Source of the DNA: Neomoorella stamsii
GTDB lineage: Bacteria > Bacillota > DSM-521 > Neomoorellales > Neomoorellaceae
Direction: 5' to 3'
DNA: 64,000 bases
Assembly (NCBI RefSeq): GCF_002995805.1
Contig: NZ_PVXL01000078.1
Coordinates: forward strand, 62,001-126,000
The position numbers were made by a program, and so were the translations under genes. The notes below the pieces were generated by a model. The model saw only the letters and a list, made by a program, of their open reading frames with translations, had not been told where the DNA came from and did no database searches. Below are positions 1 through 9,502 of this stretch, piece after piece; position 1 is the stretch's first letter, and every line of letters begins with the position of its first letter.

Positions 1-1
1 G

Positions 2-166
2 CTACGCCCAGGGCCGCGGGCAAACTCCGGCGCTCCCGGGGCGGCTACCACAGCCGAACTCCGGGGCGTGGGAGCAACTATAGAAGACAGACTTACGGGG
101 CAACTTTTAGTCCTGGTTTTACTGCTTGGCCTGTCCCTGGCAGCCTTTTATAGCCTGGGGCCGTAA
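2..166 (+). CDS. C-terminal fragment of an unknown membrane-anchored protein
   Basis: An open frame enters from the left window edge and stops with TAA at 164-166. The visible 54 residues are a Gly/Ala/Pro-rich linker followed by a hydrophobic helix (LLVLVLLLGLSLAAFYSLGP) that ends the protein, so this looks like a C-terminal membrane anchor. The rest of the gene lies outside the window, so no family can be named. The terminator at 365-399 could serve it. Confidence 0.5.
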   Translation, partial: LRPGPRANSGAPGAATTAELRGVGATIEDRLTGQLLVLVLLLGLSLAAFYSLGP

Positions 167-254
167 TAGCGCTGCATCGGAAAACTTGTAGACAGGATAA
201 AAGGTGCTCTGGTAGAATTCTATTACAGACTTATACAGCGAGGAGGGATCAAAA

Positions 255-311
255 TTGACCAGGAAGCGCTGGATGCTGAGGGCCGTTGCCCATTGCAAAG
301 AAGGTTGCTGA
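255..311 (+). CDS. Possible 18-residue peptide, uncertain
   Basis: A TTG codon follows a very good ribosome binding site (AGGAGGG at 241-247, about seven bases before the start) and opens an 18-codon frame ending in TGA, rich in Arg/Lys with two cysteines near its end. It lies between the previous gene and the terminator at 365-399. It could be a leader peptide, a small protein or chance. The strength of the Shine-Dalgarno sequence is the only support. Confidence 0.2.
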   Translation: MTRKRWMLRAVAHCKEGC

Positions 312-364
312 ATTTAGTCCCGGGCATGACGTTAAACTGCCCGTTAGTTGAAACCAAGGAGCTG

Positions 365-399
365 GCCTTCCCCTCCCCTACAGGAGGGGAAGGCTTTTT
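365..399 (+). terminator. Rho-independent terminator
   Basis: A 12-bp GC-rich stem (GCCTTCCCCTCC paired with GGAGGGGAAGGC) with a six-base loop is followed directly by five T residues. It would end transcription from the left before the copper ATPase promoter. Confidence 0.85.
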
Positions 400-462
400 A
401 AAATGCCCCGGGCAACTTCCAGGAAAGGCCAGGAATAAATTTTGTAGTTTTTGTGAAGTTCA

Positions 463-491
463 TTGACAGCATGTGGCCAGTAAAATATAAT
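463..491 (+). promoter_or_regulatory. Sigma-A promoter of the copper ATPase gene
   Basis: A perfect -35 box TTGACA (463-468) and a perfect -10 box TATAAT (486-491) are separated by 17 bases. The start codon lies at 654, so the leader would be about 155 nt. The leader holds a small inverted repeat, TGTACC/GGTACA (568-586), which could be an operator or a hairpin. No CsoR or CopY gene is seen nearby. Confidence 0.8.
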
Positions 492-653
492 CGAGGTAAA
501 GATATACGGGTGGGGGGTAGTTTAAAATGTTGGCCCGGCCACCGACCTGTACGGGAAAGAGACTATTGTACCTCTGGAATGGTACACCCGTTTATAAAAT
601 TGGCAGGGAAAGGGCAAGGTAGAAGTTGATAATTACTTACCCGGAGGTGAAAG

Positions 654-3191
654 ATGGTGCCTGCCAGCGAAAAGAGCGGCCTGGCCCAGGTAAATTTGCC
701 CATTATGGGTATGAGCTGTGCGTCCTGCGTGGCCAAAGTGGAAAAGGCTCTGAAAAATATGGCGGGCGTAGCTGACGCCCGCGTCAACCTGGTTGCCGGG
801 AAGGCCACAGTGGAATATTTCCCGGAGCAGGTCGGCGTGCCCCAAATGGCCAAGACCATCCAGGAGATCGGCTATGAGGTACCGGAAGAGGAAGTTCTCC
901 TGACGGTAAGGGGGATGAGTTGTGCCGCCTGTGTGGCCAAGGTGGAAAAAGCCGTTAAAGCTCTGCCCGGCGTCACTTCGGTAGTAGTGAACCTGCCGGC
1001 GGAATCGGCGAGAATCCGGTTCTACCCTGGGACCGTAGACAAGGCACGCATTAAAAAGGAAATCAATGCCCTGGGCTATGAGGCAACGGAAAAGCTAACG
1101 GGTCAAGAGGCCCTGGACCAGGAGAAAGAGGCCCGGGAGAAAGAAATCCGATACCAGCGCCGTAATATGTGGATTGCCTGGCCCTTGGCCACTTTAGTAA
1201 TGATCGGCATGTTCCGGGACATGTGGATTTTCCCCTACTTTGTACCAGAATGGCTCGGAAACGTGTATGTGCTGTGGGCTTTAACCACACCGGTCACCTT
1301 TATCCCCGGCTGGCAGTTTTTCGTCCATAGCTGGAACGGCCTTAAACGCGGAACTACAGATATGAACCTCCTCTATGCGACGGGTATTGGGGCAGCCTAT
1401 ATCATCGCTACCATCAATACCCTCTGGCCTGAGGCCGGTTTTGGTGGGCGCGGGGCCACTTTCTTCGAGTCCGCCGCATTGCTCACCGCCTTTATCGTCC
1501 TGGGTCGTTACCTGGAGGCTATTACCCGCGGCCGTACTTCCGAGGCCATCCGTAAGCTCATGAGCCTGCAGGCCAGAACCGCCCGGGTTATCCGGGACGG
1601 CCAGGAGATGGAGATTGCTGCCGATGAAGTTGAGGTAGGGGACATTGTGGTGGTCCGCCCCGGCGAAAGCATCCCGGTGGACGGGGAAGTTATCGAGGGT
1701 TATTCGGCCGTAGATGAATCCATGCTTACTGGCGAGAGCATCCCGGTGGAAAAACGTCCCGGAGCCCAGGTGGTGGGGGCGACCATCAATAAGACCGGTT
1801 CCTTCAAGTTCCGGGCCACCCGGGTGGGGAGCGAAACAGCTTTAGCCCAGATCATCAAGATGGTGGAGGAGGCCCAGGCTTCCAAGGCCCCCATTCAAAA
1901 ACTGGCCGACTTCGTGGCCGGCCACTTCATCGCCGGCGTCCACATCCTGGCCCTGGTAGTCTTTTTGTTCTGGTTCTTTATTGGCTACGATGCCTTTTTC
2001 CGGCCGGACAGTCGCTTTATCCTTTCACCCTACAGCCTGGCCGAGGTAGGTGTCTTCGGTTTCGCCCTCCTGTTATCGGTAACCACCCTGGTCATTTCCT
2101 GTCCCTGTGCCCTGGGCCTGGCCACTCCCAGCGCCGTCATGGCCGGGACGGGCAAAGGGGCCGAGAACGGTATCCTCTTTAAGGGCGCCGATGCGGTGGA
2201 GGCGAGCAGCAAGCTCAATGCCATTGTCTTTGATAAAACGGGAACCCTGACCAGAGGCGAACCCTCGGTCACCGATGTGATTGCCGCCCCGGGTTTTGAG
2301 CAAAGAGAAATCCTGCGACTGGCCGCCATGGCGGAAAAACCTTCCGAACATCCTTTAGGCGAGGCCATTGTCCGCGGCGCCAGGGAGGAAGGCCTGGCCA
2401 TCGAGGAAGTACAGGACTTTGCAGCCATCCCGGGCCAGGGTGTCCGGGCCACCTACCAGGGCCGGGAGATCCTGCTGGGCAACCGCCGGCTGATGCAGCA
2501 GCGTAACATCGCCATAGGGGACCTGGCAGGACAGATGGAACAGCTTGAAGAGGAAGGTAAAACAGCCATGCTGATGGCCGTGGACGGTAGGGCCGCCGGC
2601 ATCATCGCCGTGGCCGACACTTTAAAAGAGCACGCAAAGGTTGCCATCGAACGCCTGCACAGGATGGGTATCCAGGTGGCCATGATCACCGGTGATAACC
2701 GGCGGACGGCTGCGGCCATTGCCCGCCAGGTCGGCATCAAGACCGTCCTGGCCGAGGTACTGCCCCAGGACAAAGCCGAGGAAGTGAAGAAGCTTCAGGA
2801 CCGCGGCCTCAAAGTAGCCATGGTGGGTGACGGCATCAACGACGCTCCGGCCCTGGCCCAGGCCGATGTGGGCATTGCCATCGGCTCCGGTACCGACGTG
2901 GCCAAGGAGACAGGGGACATTATCCTGATCAAGGACGACATTCGCGATGTGGTAGGGGCCATTGAGATCGGCCGCGCCACCATGCGCAAGATCAAAGAAA
3001 ACCTGGTCTGGGCCTTCTTATACAATACCCTGGGTATCCCCATTGCCGCCGGCATCCTCTATCCCATCACCGGGCTGATCGTCAGCCCCGAACTGGCCGC
3101 CTTCTTCATGGCATTGAGTTCTGTCTCTGTGACCATGAATACCCTTACCCTCAAACGCTTCCAGCCCTCCCTCCGCCAGGAGCGGGATTAA
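654..3191 (+). CDS. copA: Copper-translocating P1B-type ATPase
   Basis: The product is an 845-residue heavy-metal ATPase that would export Cu(I) across the cytoplasmic membrane. Two N-terminal HMA domains each carry a CxxC metal site (C22/C25 and C90/C93). The membrane CPC motif is at 483-485, the phosphorylated Asp in DKTGTLT at 527, the SEHPLG motif follows, and the GDGINDAP hinge is near 725-732. The CPC ion site and the twin CxxC domains point to Cu(I)/Ag(I) rather than Zn/Cd. The ATG has GGAGGTG four bases upstream. No copZ or csoR lies next to it. Length and domain order are normal for CopA. Confidence 0.93.
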   Translation: MVPASEKSGLAQVNLPIMGMSCASCVAKVEKALKNMAGVADARVNLVAGKATVEYFPEQVGVPQMAKTIQEIGYEVPEEEVLLTVRGMSCAACVAKVEKAVKALPGVTSVVVNLPAESARIRFYPGTVDKARIKKEINALGYEATEKLTGQEALDQEKEAREKEIRYQRRNMWIAWPLATLVMIGMFRDMWIFPYFVPEWLGNVYVLWALTTPVTFIPGWQFFVHSWNGLKRGTTDMNLLYATGIGAAYIIATINTLWPEAGFGGRGATFFESAALLTAFIVLGRYLEAITRGRTSEAIRKLMSLQARTARVIRDGQEMEIAADEVEVGDIVVVRPGESIPVDGEVIEGYSAVDESMLTGESIPVEKRPGAQVVGATINKTGSFKFRATRVGSETALAQIIKMVEEAQASKAPIQKLADFVAGHFIAGVHILALVVFLFWFFIGYDAFFRPDSRFILSPYSLAEVGVFGFALLLSVTTLVISCPCALGLATPSAVMAGTGKGAENGILFKGADAVEASSKLNAIVFDKTGTLTRGEPSVTDVIAAPGFEQREILRLAAMAEKPSEHPLGEAIVRGAREEGLAIEEVQDFAAIPGQGVRATYQGREILLGNRRLMQQRNIAIGDLAGQMEQLEEEGKTAMLMAVDGRAAGIIAVADTLKEHAKVAIERLHRMGIQVAMITGDNRRTAAAIARQVGIKTVLAEVLPQDKAEEVKKLQDRGLKVAMVGDGINDAPALAQADVGIAIGSGTDVAKETGDIILIKDDIRDVVGAIEIGRATMRKIKENLVWAFLYNTLGIPIAAGILYPITGLIVSPELAAFFMALSSVSVTMNTLTLKRFQPSLRQERD

Positions 3192-3362
3192 GCTGCCCCC
3201 GAGGGGCGACGGGCGCCCCAGGCTGGTTAATATGGAGGTGGGAAGTGGAGGTTGGAGACTTGTAGGAACTGGCTATACCGGTTCCGGATTAAAGTCTGCC
3301 AAACTTACGTTTTCATCTAGCAAGAGGACTCCCGGCGCAAAATTATCATGAGGTGAGAAATT

Positions 3363-3581
3363 ATGACTGATCTCGAAACAAAAGCCGCCCGGCAGGCTGG
3401 GATAATCTATACAGGTATTTCCCTGGGGATGGCCCTCCTTTTCCTGGTACTCACCTTCCTGACAGGGAAAACTTATACCCTTGTGGCCCGAGCCGGCGGC
3501 GCAGTATGGGTGTTTATCCTGACCATGATTATTACCATGCCCCTCGTTATCCCAGCCGTAAAGAATAGAGTAATGGGTTGA
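3363..3581 (+). CDS. Small two-helix membrane protein
   Basis: A 72-residue protein with a short charged N-terminus and two hydrophobic segments (about residues 15-35 and 45-65). It has a GAGGTGAG ribosome binding site and a terminator immediately downstream. I do not recognise a family. It follows the copper ATPase by 170 bp on the same strand and may or may not be co-transcribed with it. Confidence 0.6.
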   Translation: MTDLETKAARQAGIIYTGISLGMALLFLVLTFLTGKTYTLVARAGGAVWVFILTMIITMPLVIPAVKNRVMG

Positions 3582-3615
3582 TTATCATTACCAGGGTTAA
3601 AAAAGTTGAGTTTCT

Positions 3616-3652
3616 AAGGCTGTTACCGGAGGGCAACAGCCTTAATTTTTTG
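3616..3652 (+). terminator. Rho-independent terminator
   Basis: A 9-bp stem (AAGGCTGTT with AACAGCCTT) and a ten-base loop are followed by AATTTTTT. It closes the unit containing the small membrane protein. Confidence 0.85.
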
Positions 3653-3746
3653 TCCTTGCCCGGCTGGCTATTGTTATGCTGGAGTAAGTTAGGGTAAAAT
3701 AGGTAAGGAATGTCAACAGAAAACAGATGTGGAGGTCAACGGGGAC

Positions 3747-4652
3747 ATGAGTTTACTGGAAACCTCCGGCCGGGCTGAGGCTATAACTAGTCGCTATTTC
3801 TGGCGCTATCTCTTATTGAGCCTGCGGCCCAAACAGTGGACGAAAAATGCCTTTGTCTTCGCCGCCATCCTTTTTTCTCGCCACCTGCTGGACATCCCCC
3901 TCCTAGTACGCACCATCCAGGTGTTTGTTATCTTTTGTCTTCTCTCGGGTGGCACCTACCTGGTCAATGACCTCATGGACCGGGAAAGGGATCGCTGCCA
4001 CCCCCGCAAAAAGCACCGTCCCATTGCCGCCGGCCTGCTGCCCCCCCTCCCGGCAGCGACGGCAGCCGCCATCCTCCTGGCCGGCAGCCTCACCTGGGCT
4101 TTTGCCTTAAGCTGGCAGGTAGGCCTTATTAGCCTCACCTATGCCCTCCAGACCCTGGCCTATTCCTTTTATTTAAAACAAATGGTCCTCATTGATGTCT
4201 TTATCGTCGCCCTGGGTTTTGTCCTGCGGGTGGCGGCCGGCGCGGCGGCCATTATGGTGCCGATTTCGGCCTGGCTGCTCATTGCCGTTATTCTCCTGGC
4301 CCTTTTCCTGGCTTTATGTAAACGCCGCCATGAACTGGTCCTCCTGGACAACGCTGCCGCCCACCGGGGGATCCTGGCCGAGTATTCCCTGGGTCTCCTG
4401 GACCAGTTGATTGCGACTGTAACTTCTGCTACCGTCGTCGTCTATGCCATTTATACCTTTATCGGCGCCGCCCGACCCCAGTTGATGTATACCGTTCCCC
4501 TGGTGCTCTTTGGCATCTGCCGCTACCTGTACCTGACCTACCGCCGCCAGGGCGGCGGCGAGCCGGAAAGCCTGGTCCTCAAAGATAAGTCCCTGGCAGC
4601 CACCATCCTCCTCTGGGCGGCCAGTTGCTTTGTCATCCTGTACTGGTTATAA
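3747..4652 (+). CDS. UbiA-family prenyltransferase (decaprenyl-phosphate phosphoribosyltransferase-like)
   Basis: An integral membrane prenyltransferase of about 300 residues. The first Asp-rich motif is visible as NDLMDRERD, close behind the LRPKQWTKN stretch that is typical of the branch including 5-phosphoribosyl-1-diphosphate:polyprenyl-phosphate transferases. About eight hydrophobic segments follow. The frame is open from a GTG at 3729, but ATG 3747 keeps the GGAGG (about 3730) at a usable distance, so I prefer it; the choice is uncertain. Its neighbour is a multi-TM glycosyltransferase, so the pair may make and use a polyprenyl-phosphate sugar donor. The substrate is inferred only. Confidence 0.75.
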   Translation: MSLLETSGRAEAITSRYFWRYLLLSLRPKQWTKNAFVFAAILFSRHLLDIPLLVRTIQVFVIFCLLSGGTYLVNDLMDRERDRCHPRKKHRPIAAGLLPPLPAATAAAILLAGSLTWAFALSWQVGLISLTYALQTLAYSFYLKQMVLIDVFIVALGFVLRVAAGAAAIMVPISAWLLIAVILLALFLALCKRRHELVLLDNAAAHRGILAEYSLGLLDQLIATVTSATVVVYAIYTFIGAARPQLMYTVPLVLFGICRYLYLTYRRQGGGEPESLVLKDKSLAATILLWAASCFVILYWL

Positions 4653-4732
4653 AGGATGCAAAGCCCCTGATACTTGTGGGGAGATTACCGTGACAGCGAT
4701 AAAAGAAAAGTGGCGACCAGGGAGCTGGTATT

Positions 4733-6562
4733 TTGCACTGGCTGGCCTTCACTAGCGGCAATTTAATAGTTCTTCTCACGGCCTTTTTTTTGACCCGCCG
4801 GCGGGGACTGGTCCCCGCTGAAAAGTTCCTGGCCATTTTTACCCTGGCGACGGGGCAAATTGTCTTCACCATGCTCCTGGCCGGTACCGTATTACGCCTG
4901 ACAATTACTACCCTGCTGGTATTAAATTTAATTTTGCTGGCTGCGGCTATCCTGCTAGGGCACCTCTTTCCCGGTTCCAACCGGGCACCAATTCCCCGGC
5001 CTGATGTCAGCTGGCACCATAATTTCTGGGCCAGGTTTTTACTGTTCCTGGCCTTCCTGGAAACGGCGTGGCTGATATTCCTGGGATACCTGTTCCCGCC
5101 CTATGCCTGGGACAGCCTCTACTACCACCTGACGGCAGTGGCCACCTGGCTCCAGAGCGGCCGAATCGTTTTAAGCCCCTATACCCTCTGGGCCAACGTC
5201 TACCCCATGAACACCGAACTCATCTTTGCCTGGAATATGTTGTTTTCAGGCAGCGACCTGCTGGTCGACCTTACCCAGCTACCTTTCGCCCTGGCCGGGG
5301 GCCTGGCCGTCTACGCCCTGGGGCGAGAAACAGGCTTGCAGCAGGCCAATAGCGCCGTAGCTGCCTGCCTTTTTTTCCTGACGCCCATTGTCCTAGTCCA
5401 GAGCAAGACCTGCTATGTAGATGTCGCCTTTGCGGCCATGTTCCTGGTGGCTTTTTACTTTGCTTACCGCTATTGCCATTACCCGCGGCGCGTCTATTTA
5501 CTCCTGGCCGCCCTGGCCAGCGGCCTGACCTTCGGGATGAAGGCTTCGGCCGCCCCCTATGTGGCTGTAATTTTTCTCTTAATCATCGCCGGAAACTGGG
5601 TGGCCAGGCGGGCAACTAACCACCCTTTCAGGCAATCCCTGCTCCCTTCCCTGGTTATCTTTACCGGAGCCCTGCTCCTGTGGGGCAGTTTCTGGTACCT
5701 GCGCAACTGGCTGGCCTACGGCAATCCCCTTTTCCCTTTTACGTTTAAAGTGCTGGGGTATACCCTCTGGCCAGGCCAGGGCAGCGTGGCCGAGCTGGTC
5801 ATGGTCAAAAATACGCCCCCCGAACTGGCAGGCCTGCCGGCCTGGCAGCAGTTGCTGCGCTCCTGGCAGGAAACCAGCGGTCCCTATACCTTCGACCAGC
5901 GCCTGGGGGGATTCGGCCCCCAGTGGCTCTACCTGGAACTCCCGGCCCTGGCCGTAACCCTTATCCTGGCCCTGGCCCGGGGTCACCGGCACCTCCTTCT
6001 CCTCCTCCTGCCCCTGATCCTGCTTTTCTGGCTGCAGCCCTCCAACTGGTGGACCCGCTATACCATCTTCATTGTCGCCGCCGGGACTTTGAGCCTGGCT
6101 TACCTGGAGGAGAGGCTACCAGGCTTCTGGGCACGACCTTTACGGGCCGCTACCCTGGCCCTGGTCCTCATATCCCTGGCCGGTAGTTTAACCCACGGTT
6201 ACTTTACGCCCCAGGTAATCGGCCGCTTCCTGGCCCTGCCCCCGGAGCAGCGTACCTTTTTCCAGATAACGCCCTGGGGCGATGAGTTAGCCTGGGTTGA
6301 CCGGGTACCTCCGGGTTCGCGCATTGCCTTTACGGAAACAGCCTTCCCCTACCTGCTCTTTGGCCCCCGCCTGGAAAACCAGGTCTACCGCGTCATTGCT
6401 ACTTCGGAAGCGGATATGCTGGCTCAACTACGTGCCAGGGATAGCCAGTACTTCTTGACAACAACTACTTCAGCCTATTACCGTTGGGCGCAAAGGAATC
6501 CGCAGGTCTTGCAGCCCTTCTTTACCTATGGCGATTATGTGACCTTTAAGGTGCTAAAGTAA
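4733..6562 (+). CDS. Polytopic membrane glycosyltransferase (GT39/ArnT-like)
   Basis: A 609-residue protein with about a dozen hydrophobic segments and a C-terminal soluble part of about 120 residues. An acidic stretch after the first helices (AWDSLYYH) sits where GT-C enzymes carry their catalytic Asp/Glu, which is the basis for the call. TTG is used as start, with GGGAG about ten bases upstream. It lies 80 bp after the UbiA-type gene on the same strand, which suggests lipid-linked sugar transfer at the outer face of the membrane. The acceptor is unknown and the family assignment is moderate. Confidence 0.6.
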   Translation: MHWLAFTSGNLIVLLTAFFLTRRRGLVPAEKFLAIFTLATGQIVFTMLLAGTVLRLTITTLLVLNLILLAAAILLGHLFPGSNRAPIPRPDVSWHHNFWARFLLFLAFLETAWLIFLGYLFPPYAWDSLYYHLTAVATWLQSGRIVLSPYTLWANVYPMNTELIFAWNMLFSGSDLLVDLTQLPFALAGGLAVYALGRETGLQQANSAVAACLFFLTPIVLVQSKTCYVDVAFAAMFLVAFYFAYRYCHYPRRVYLLLAALASGLTFGMKASAAPYVAVIFLLIIAGNWVARRATNHPFRQSLLPSLVIFTGALLLWGSFWYLRNWLAYGNPLFPFTFKVLGYTLWPGQGSVAELVMVKNTPPELAGLPAWQQLLRSWQETSGPYTFDQRLGGFGPQWLYLELPALAVTLILALARGHRHLLLLLLPLILLFWLQPSNWWTRYTIFIVAAGTLSLAYLEERLPGFWARPLRAATLALVLISLAGSLTHGYFTPQVIGRFLALPPEQRTFFQITPWGDELAWVDRVPPGSRIAFTETAFPYLLFGPRLENQVYRVIATSEADMLAQLRARDSQYFLTTTTSAYYRWAQRNPQVLQPFFTYGDYVTFKVLK

Positions 6563-6640
6563 GGCCGGCCAGCTTCTGGATATTCATCTCACCTGATATA
6601 GCCTCTTATGAACTTAGCGGCAAAGATCGGCAAAATAAGT

Positions 6641-6681
6641 AAAAAGCCGCCTCTCTTCTGTCTTGAAGAAAGGCGGCTTTG
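6641..6681. terminator. Bidirectional terminator between convergent genes
   Basis: A 10-bp stem (AAAGCCGCCT with AGGCGGCTTT) has an A-run on its left side, so the minus-strand transcript ends in a U-run. On the plus strand the tail is weaker. It separates the glycosyltransferase from the convergent carbamoyltransferase gene. Confidence 0.8.
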
Positions 6682-6741
6682 TTGCCAGGTAAGAGCCACT
6701 GCTTACGAGGTTATTATAGTCAACTGCCAACAGGTCAACCT

Positions 6742-7722
6742 TTACCTCATTGTGGCCGCCAGGATGGCCTTGATGGTGTGCAGGCGGTTTTCGGCCTCGT
6801 CGTAGATTACCGATTGCGGGCCATCCATAACCTCTTCTGTTACTTCAACGCCCCGGTCGGCCGGCATGCAATGCATGTAGATGGCATCCTTATGGCCGAG
6901 CTTCATGCGGCGGCCATCCATTACCCACCCATTATATTTTTCAATCAGATCTAGACCTTCCTCCCTGCTGCCGGTATAGGCAATGGGACCCCAGCTCTTG
7001 GCATAAATAATATGGGCATCTTTACAGGCTTCGTCCATATCATGGACAATGTTAAATTTGACGCCATTTTCTTCCGCATTTTTCCTGGCCTGTTCCACAA
7101 TATCCGGCAATAAATGGAACTCGGGCGGGTGGGCCAAGGTTACATTCATCCCAAAACGGCTCATGAGGAGGATGAGGGATTGGGGCATAGACAGGGGCCG
7201 TATATAGTTAGGTGCGTAAGTCCAGCTAATGGTGAAATTGAGGCCTCGCGTGTTTTTACCGAACTTTTCCTGGATGGTCATTATATCCGCAAGGGCCTGG
7301 GTGGGGTGGTACAAGTCGCACTGCATGTTGATAACGGGAATGCGGGAGTGTTTGGCCAGTTCCCGCATATAGGCGTTTCCTTCTTTGTAAGTGCAGTAAC
7401 GTATACCTATACCATCACCAAAGCGGCTTAAAACTTCTACCGTATCCTTAGCCGTCTCTCCATGGCCAATCTGGGTAGCCGAGGGAGTCAAGAAAATGGC
7501 ATGTCCGCCTAGTTGGGTCATACCGGTTTCGAAAGCGTTGCGGGTACGGGTGGAGTTTTCAAAGAAGAGCATATAAAAGGTTTTATCCTCGAGAAGGCGA
7601 TGTTTTTCGCCCAGGGCTTTCCGCCTTTTGAGATCAAAGGCGATGTCTAACAACGTGTCGATTTCTTCTTTAGTCCATTCCTGCAAGGTAATCAAGTGCT
7701 TACCGCGTAAATCGGTCTTCAT
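6742..7722 (-). CDS. ygeW: Carbamoyltransferase of the YgeW (knotted) type
   Basis: A 326-residue ornithine/aspartate carbamoyltransferase-fold protein. The carbamoyl-phosphate motif is STRTR at 57-61, HPTQ is at 139-142 and HCMP at 284-287, so the active-site framework is intact. It resembles YgeW more than biosynthetic ArgF, and its place at the end of a purine/ureide cluster (dihydropyrimidinase-like enzyme, FeS/Mo dehydrogenase, YqeB/YqeC) matches the E. coli ygeW-hyuA-yqeABC region. In such clusters the role is thought to be phosphorolysis of a carbamoylated intermediate. No carbamate kinase is in the window. Start ATG with GGAGGG upstream. The real substrate cannot be read from sequence. 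Confidence 0.75.
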   Translation of the reverse strand: MKTDLRGKHLITLQEWTKEEIDTLLDIAFDLKRRKALGEKHRLLEDKTFYMLFFENSTRTRNAFETGMTQLGGHAIFLTPSATQIGHGETAKDTVEVLSRFGDGIGIRYCTYKEGNAYMRELAKHSRIPVINMQCDLYHPTQALADIMTIQEKFGKNTRGLNFTISWTYAPNYIRPLSMPQSLILLMSRFGMNVTLAHPPEFHLLPDIVEQARKNAEENGVKFNIVHDMDEACKDAHIIYAKSWGPIAYTGSREEGLDLIEKYNGWVMDGRRMKLGHKDAIYMHCMPADRGVEVTEEVMDGPQSVIYDEAENRLHTIKAILAATMR

Positions 7723-7867
7723 GTTATTCCCTCCATATTGGAATGTATTAGTTAATTTATATCACCAGCAGGACCTTACAGGACCTACCAGCTATCCCTT
7801 TATTGATATAACCATCGGTCCCCAACCACAGTGGCGCGGTAAACCGACCCGGCAATATAACACCTTC

Positions 7868-7896
7868 ATAATTAAGCCACATTTAATCTAATTCAA
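7868..7896 (-). promoter_or_regulatory. Possible promoter of the carbamoyltransferase gene
   Basis: On the minus strand TTGAAT (7891-7896) and AATTAT (7868-7873) stand 17 bases apart, in an AT-rich stretch about 150 bp upstream of the start codon. The match to consensus is only moderate. Confidence 0.3.
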
Positions 7897-7977
7897 CTTT
7901 TTTTAATAAAATCCTGCTAAAGAACAAATTGGGTCCAAAAAACATTTAGTCTTATAACCAGACCCTGCCATTGCTAC

Positions 7978-8124
7978 CCACTTGCTTAACGTGGGCACCC
8001 TCTCCCTAGCCCGCTTGCTCAATGTGCCCCACCTTGAGCCCGTGTTTACTTTTGAGGGTGCTGCTGGGTACCGTGGTAAACTAAGAAAATTTATGTGGTC
8101 GCAATCCGGCCGGGAATGAACTGG
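7978..8124 (+). pseudogene. Remnant resembling the N-terminus of a PucR-type regulator
   Basis: A short open plus-strand frame contains LARLLNVPHLEPVFT and a following Gly-rich stretch, which resembles the beginning of PucR-family regulators (purine catabolism, DLLALPEL-like signature). It has no start codon or ribosome binding site and soon runs into the antisense end of the amidohydrolase gene. The location beside a purine catabolism cluster fits, but the stretch is short and the match is from memory of the family pattern only. The rest of the 7723-8090 gap shows no gene. Confidence 0.3.
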
Positions 8125-9455
8125 CCCTGGCCGGCCTGGCCCAGGAAGCGTCCCCGGTCGTAAATCAGCCGCCCCCGCAAGTAGGTTGCTTCCAGGTAAC
8201 CCTGGAGGTTAAAACCTTCAAAGACAGTATAGCCAGCCGCCGAATGGAGGTCTGCCGCCGTCAGGGTAACCTGCCTGCGAGGATCAAAAACTACCAGGTC
8301 GGCGTCACTCCCCGGCTTGAGGCTTCCCTTGCGCGGGTAGAGGCCGAAAAGGCGGGCCGGGTTGGTGGCCAGCACCTGGACCAGCTGGGGCAGGGTCAGC
8401 CAGCCATTACGAACGCCGTAGGAATAAAGAAGGGGTAATAAAGTTTCTGTTCCAGGTACCCCGGAGGGGGTGTTATAAAAAGCCGTGCCGGCAGCCTTCT
8501 GTTCCCGGCTGTAGCTGCAGTGATCGGTAGCCACCACCTGGAGGGCCCCACCAGCCAGGTGCCGCCAGAGGAGGTCATTGTCGGCCGCCGTCCGTAGAGG
8601 AGGGCACATCAGGAAAAGGCGGCTGTCCGGCCCGGTATATTGAGACTCCGTAAGAAGCAGGTAGTGAGGGCAGGTTTCGCCGTAGACCTGCTGGCCTTTG
8701 CTGCGGGCGTCAGCAATAGCTTCCGCTCCCTCGCCGGTAGAGACGTGAACGATATAAACCGGGGCGCCGGCTTCCCTGGCCAGGGCAATAACGTCCCGGA
8801 TGGCTTTGACCTCTGCTTCTGCAGGCCGGCTGGCGGCATGGTAGGCCGGGTCCGTCTGACCGGCGGCGATTAACTCTTCCCTCTTAGCCGTAATTATTTC
8901 ATGATCCTCACAGTGAACCGTAACCAGGGCACCCAGCCGGGGGGCCTGTCTGAGCAGGCGGCCGATGGCAGCCAGGCTCAAGCGCTGGGCATAAGTGGTA
9001 AAAACCTTGAAGCTGGTGACACCCTTTTCGACTACAGCCCTTAGCTCCGCTTCGTCTTCCTCCTGGCCGGGCATGACCACCTGGTGTAGGCCGTAATCTA
9101 CGCAGGCCTGGTCCGTGGCTTCCTCCAGGCGCTTGGTCAGGGCCTCCGTAAGAGATTCTCCAGGGCTTGCGGGCTCGGCATAATCGATGACGGTAGTGAC
9201 GCCACCGCAGGCAGCCAGCCGCGTCCCGGTAAACCAGTCGTCGGCCGTCAGCAGGTCGCCGATGGGCATCTGGTAATGGACGTGGGCATCGATGGCTCCG
9301 GGTAGGATATATTTACCGGTTACATCCCGGACCACCGCTCCTGGAGCAGCCAGGTCCGGGCCTACGGCAGCAATCTTTTCTCCCTTAATGGCCACGTCGG
9401 CCTGTTCTACCCGTGCGGCGGTGACAACCCACCCGCCCTTCAGCAAAAGGTCCAC
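8091..9455 (-). CDS. hyuA: Dihydropyrimidinase/hydantoinase-type amidohydrolase
   Basis: A 454-residue cyclic amidohydrolase. The binuclear metal site is visible: HVH at 58-60, the carbamylated Lys in SFKVF at 150, His181 in VHCEDH, His237 in VHVST, and Asp in ATDHC near 311. It would open a cyclic ureide or hydantoin ring in the cytoplasm. GTG start with GGGAGGGG seven bases upstream. Allantoinase and phenylhydantoinase (HyuA of the E. coli purine cluster) belong to the same family; neighbours favour a step in anaerobic purine breakdown. The exact ring substrate is not known. Confidence 0.85.
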   Translation of the reverse strand: MDLLLKGGWVVTAARVEQADVAIKGEKIAAVGPDLAAPGAVVRDVTGKYILPGAIDAHVHYQMPIGDLLTADDWFTGTRLAACGGVTTVIDYAEPASPGESLTEALTKRLEEATDQACVDYGLHQVVMPGQEEDEAELRAVVEKGVTSFKVFTTYAQRLSLAAIGRLLRQAPRLGALVTVHCEDHEIITAKREELIAAGQTDPAYHAASRPAEAEVKAIRDVIALAREAGAPVYIVHVSTGEGAEAIADARSKGQQVYGETCPHYLLLTESQYTGPDSRLFLMCPPLRTAADNDLLWRHLAGGALQVVATDHCSYSREQKAAGTAFYNTPSGVPGTETLLPLLYSYGVRNGWLTLPQLVQVLATNPARLFGLYPRKGSLKPGSDADLVVFDPRRQVTLTAADLHSAAGYTVFEGFNLQGYLEATYLRGRLIYDRGRFLGQAGQGQFIPGRIATT

Positions 9456-9502
9456 TTTAACCCCTCCCCCAAAAGTAGGGTTCTGCCAGAAATGTGCCTT
9501 CT

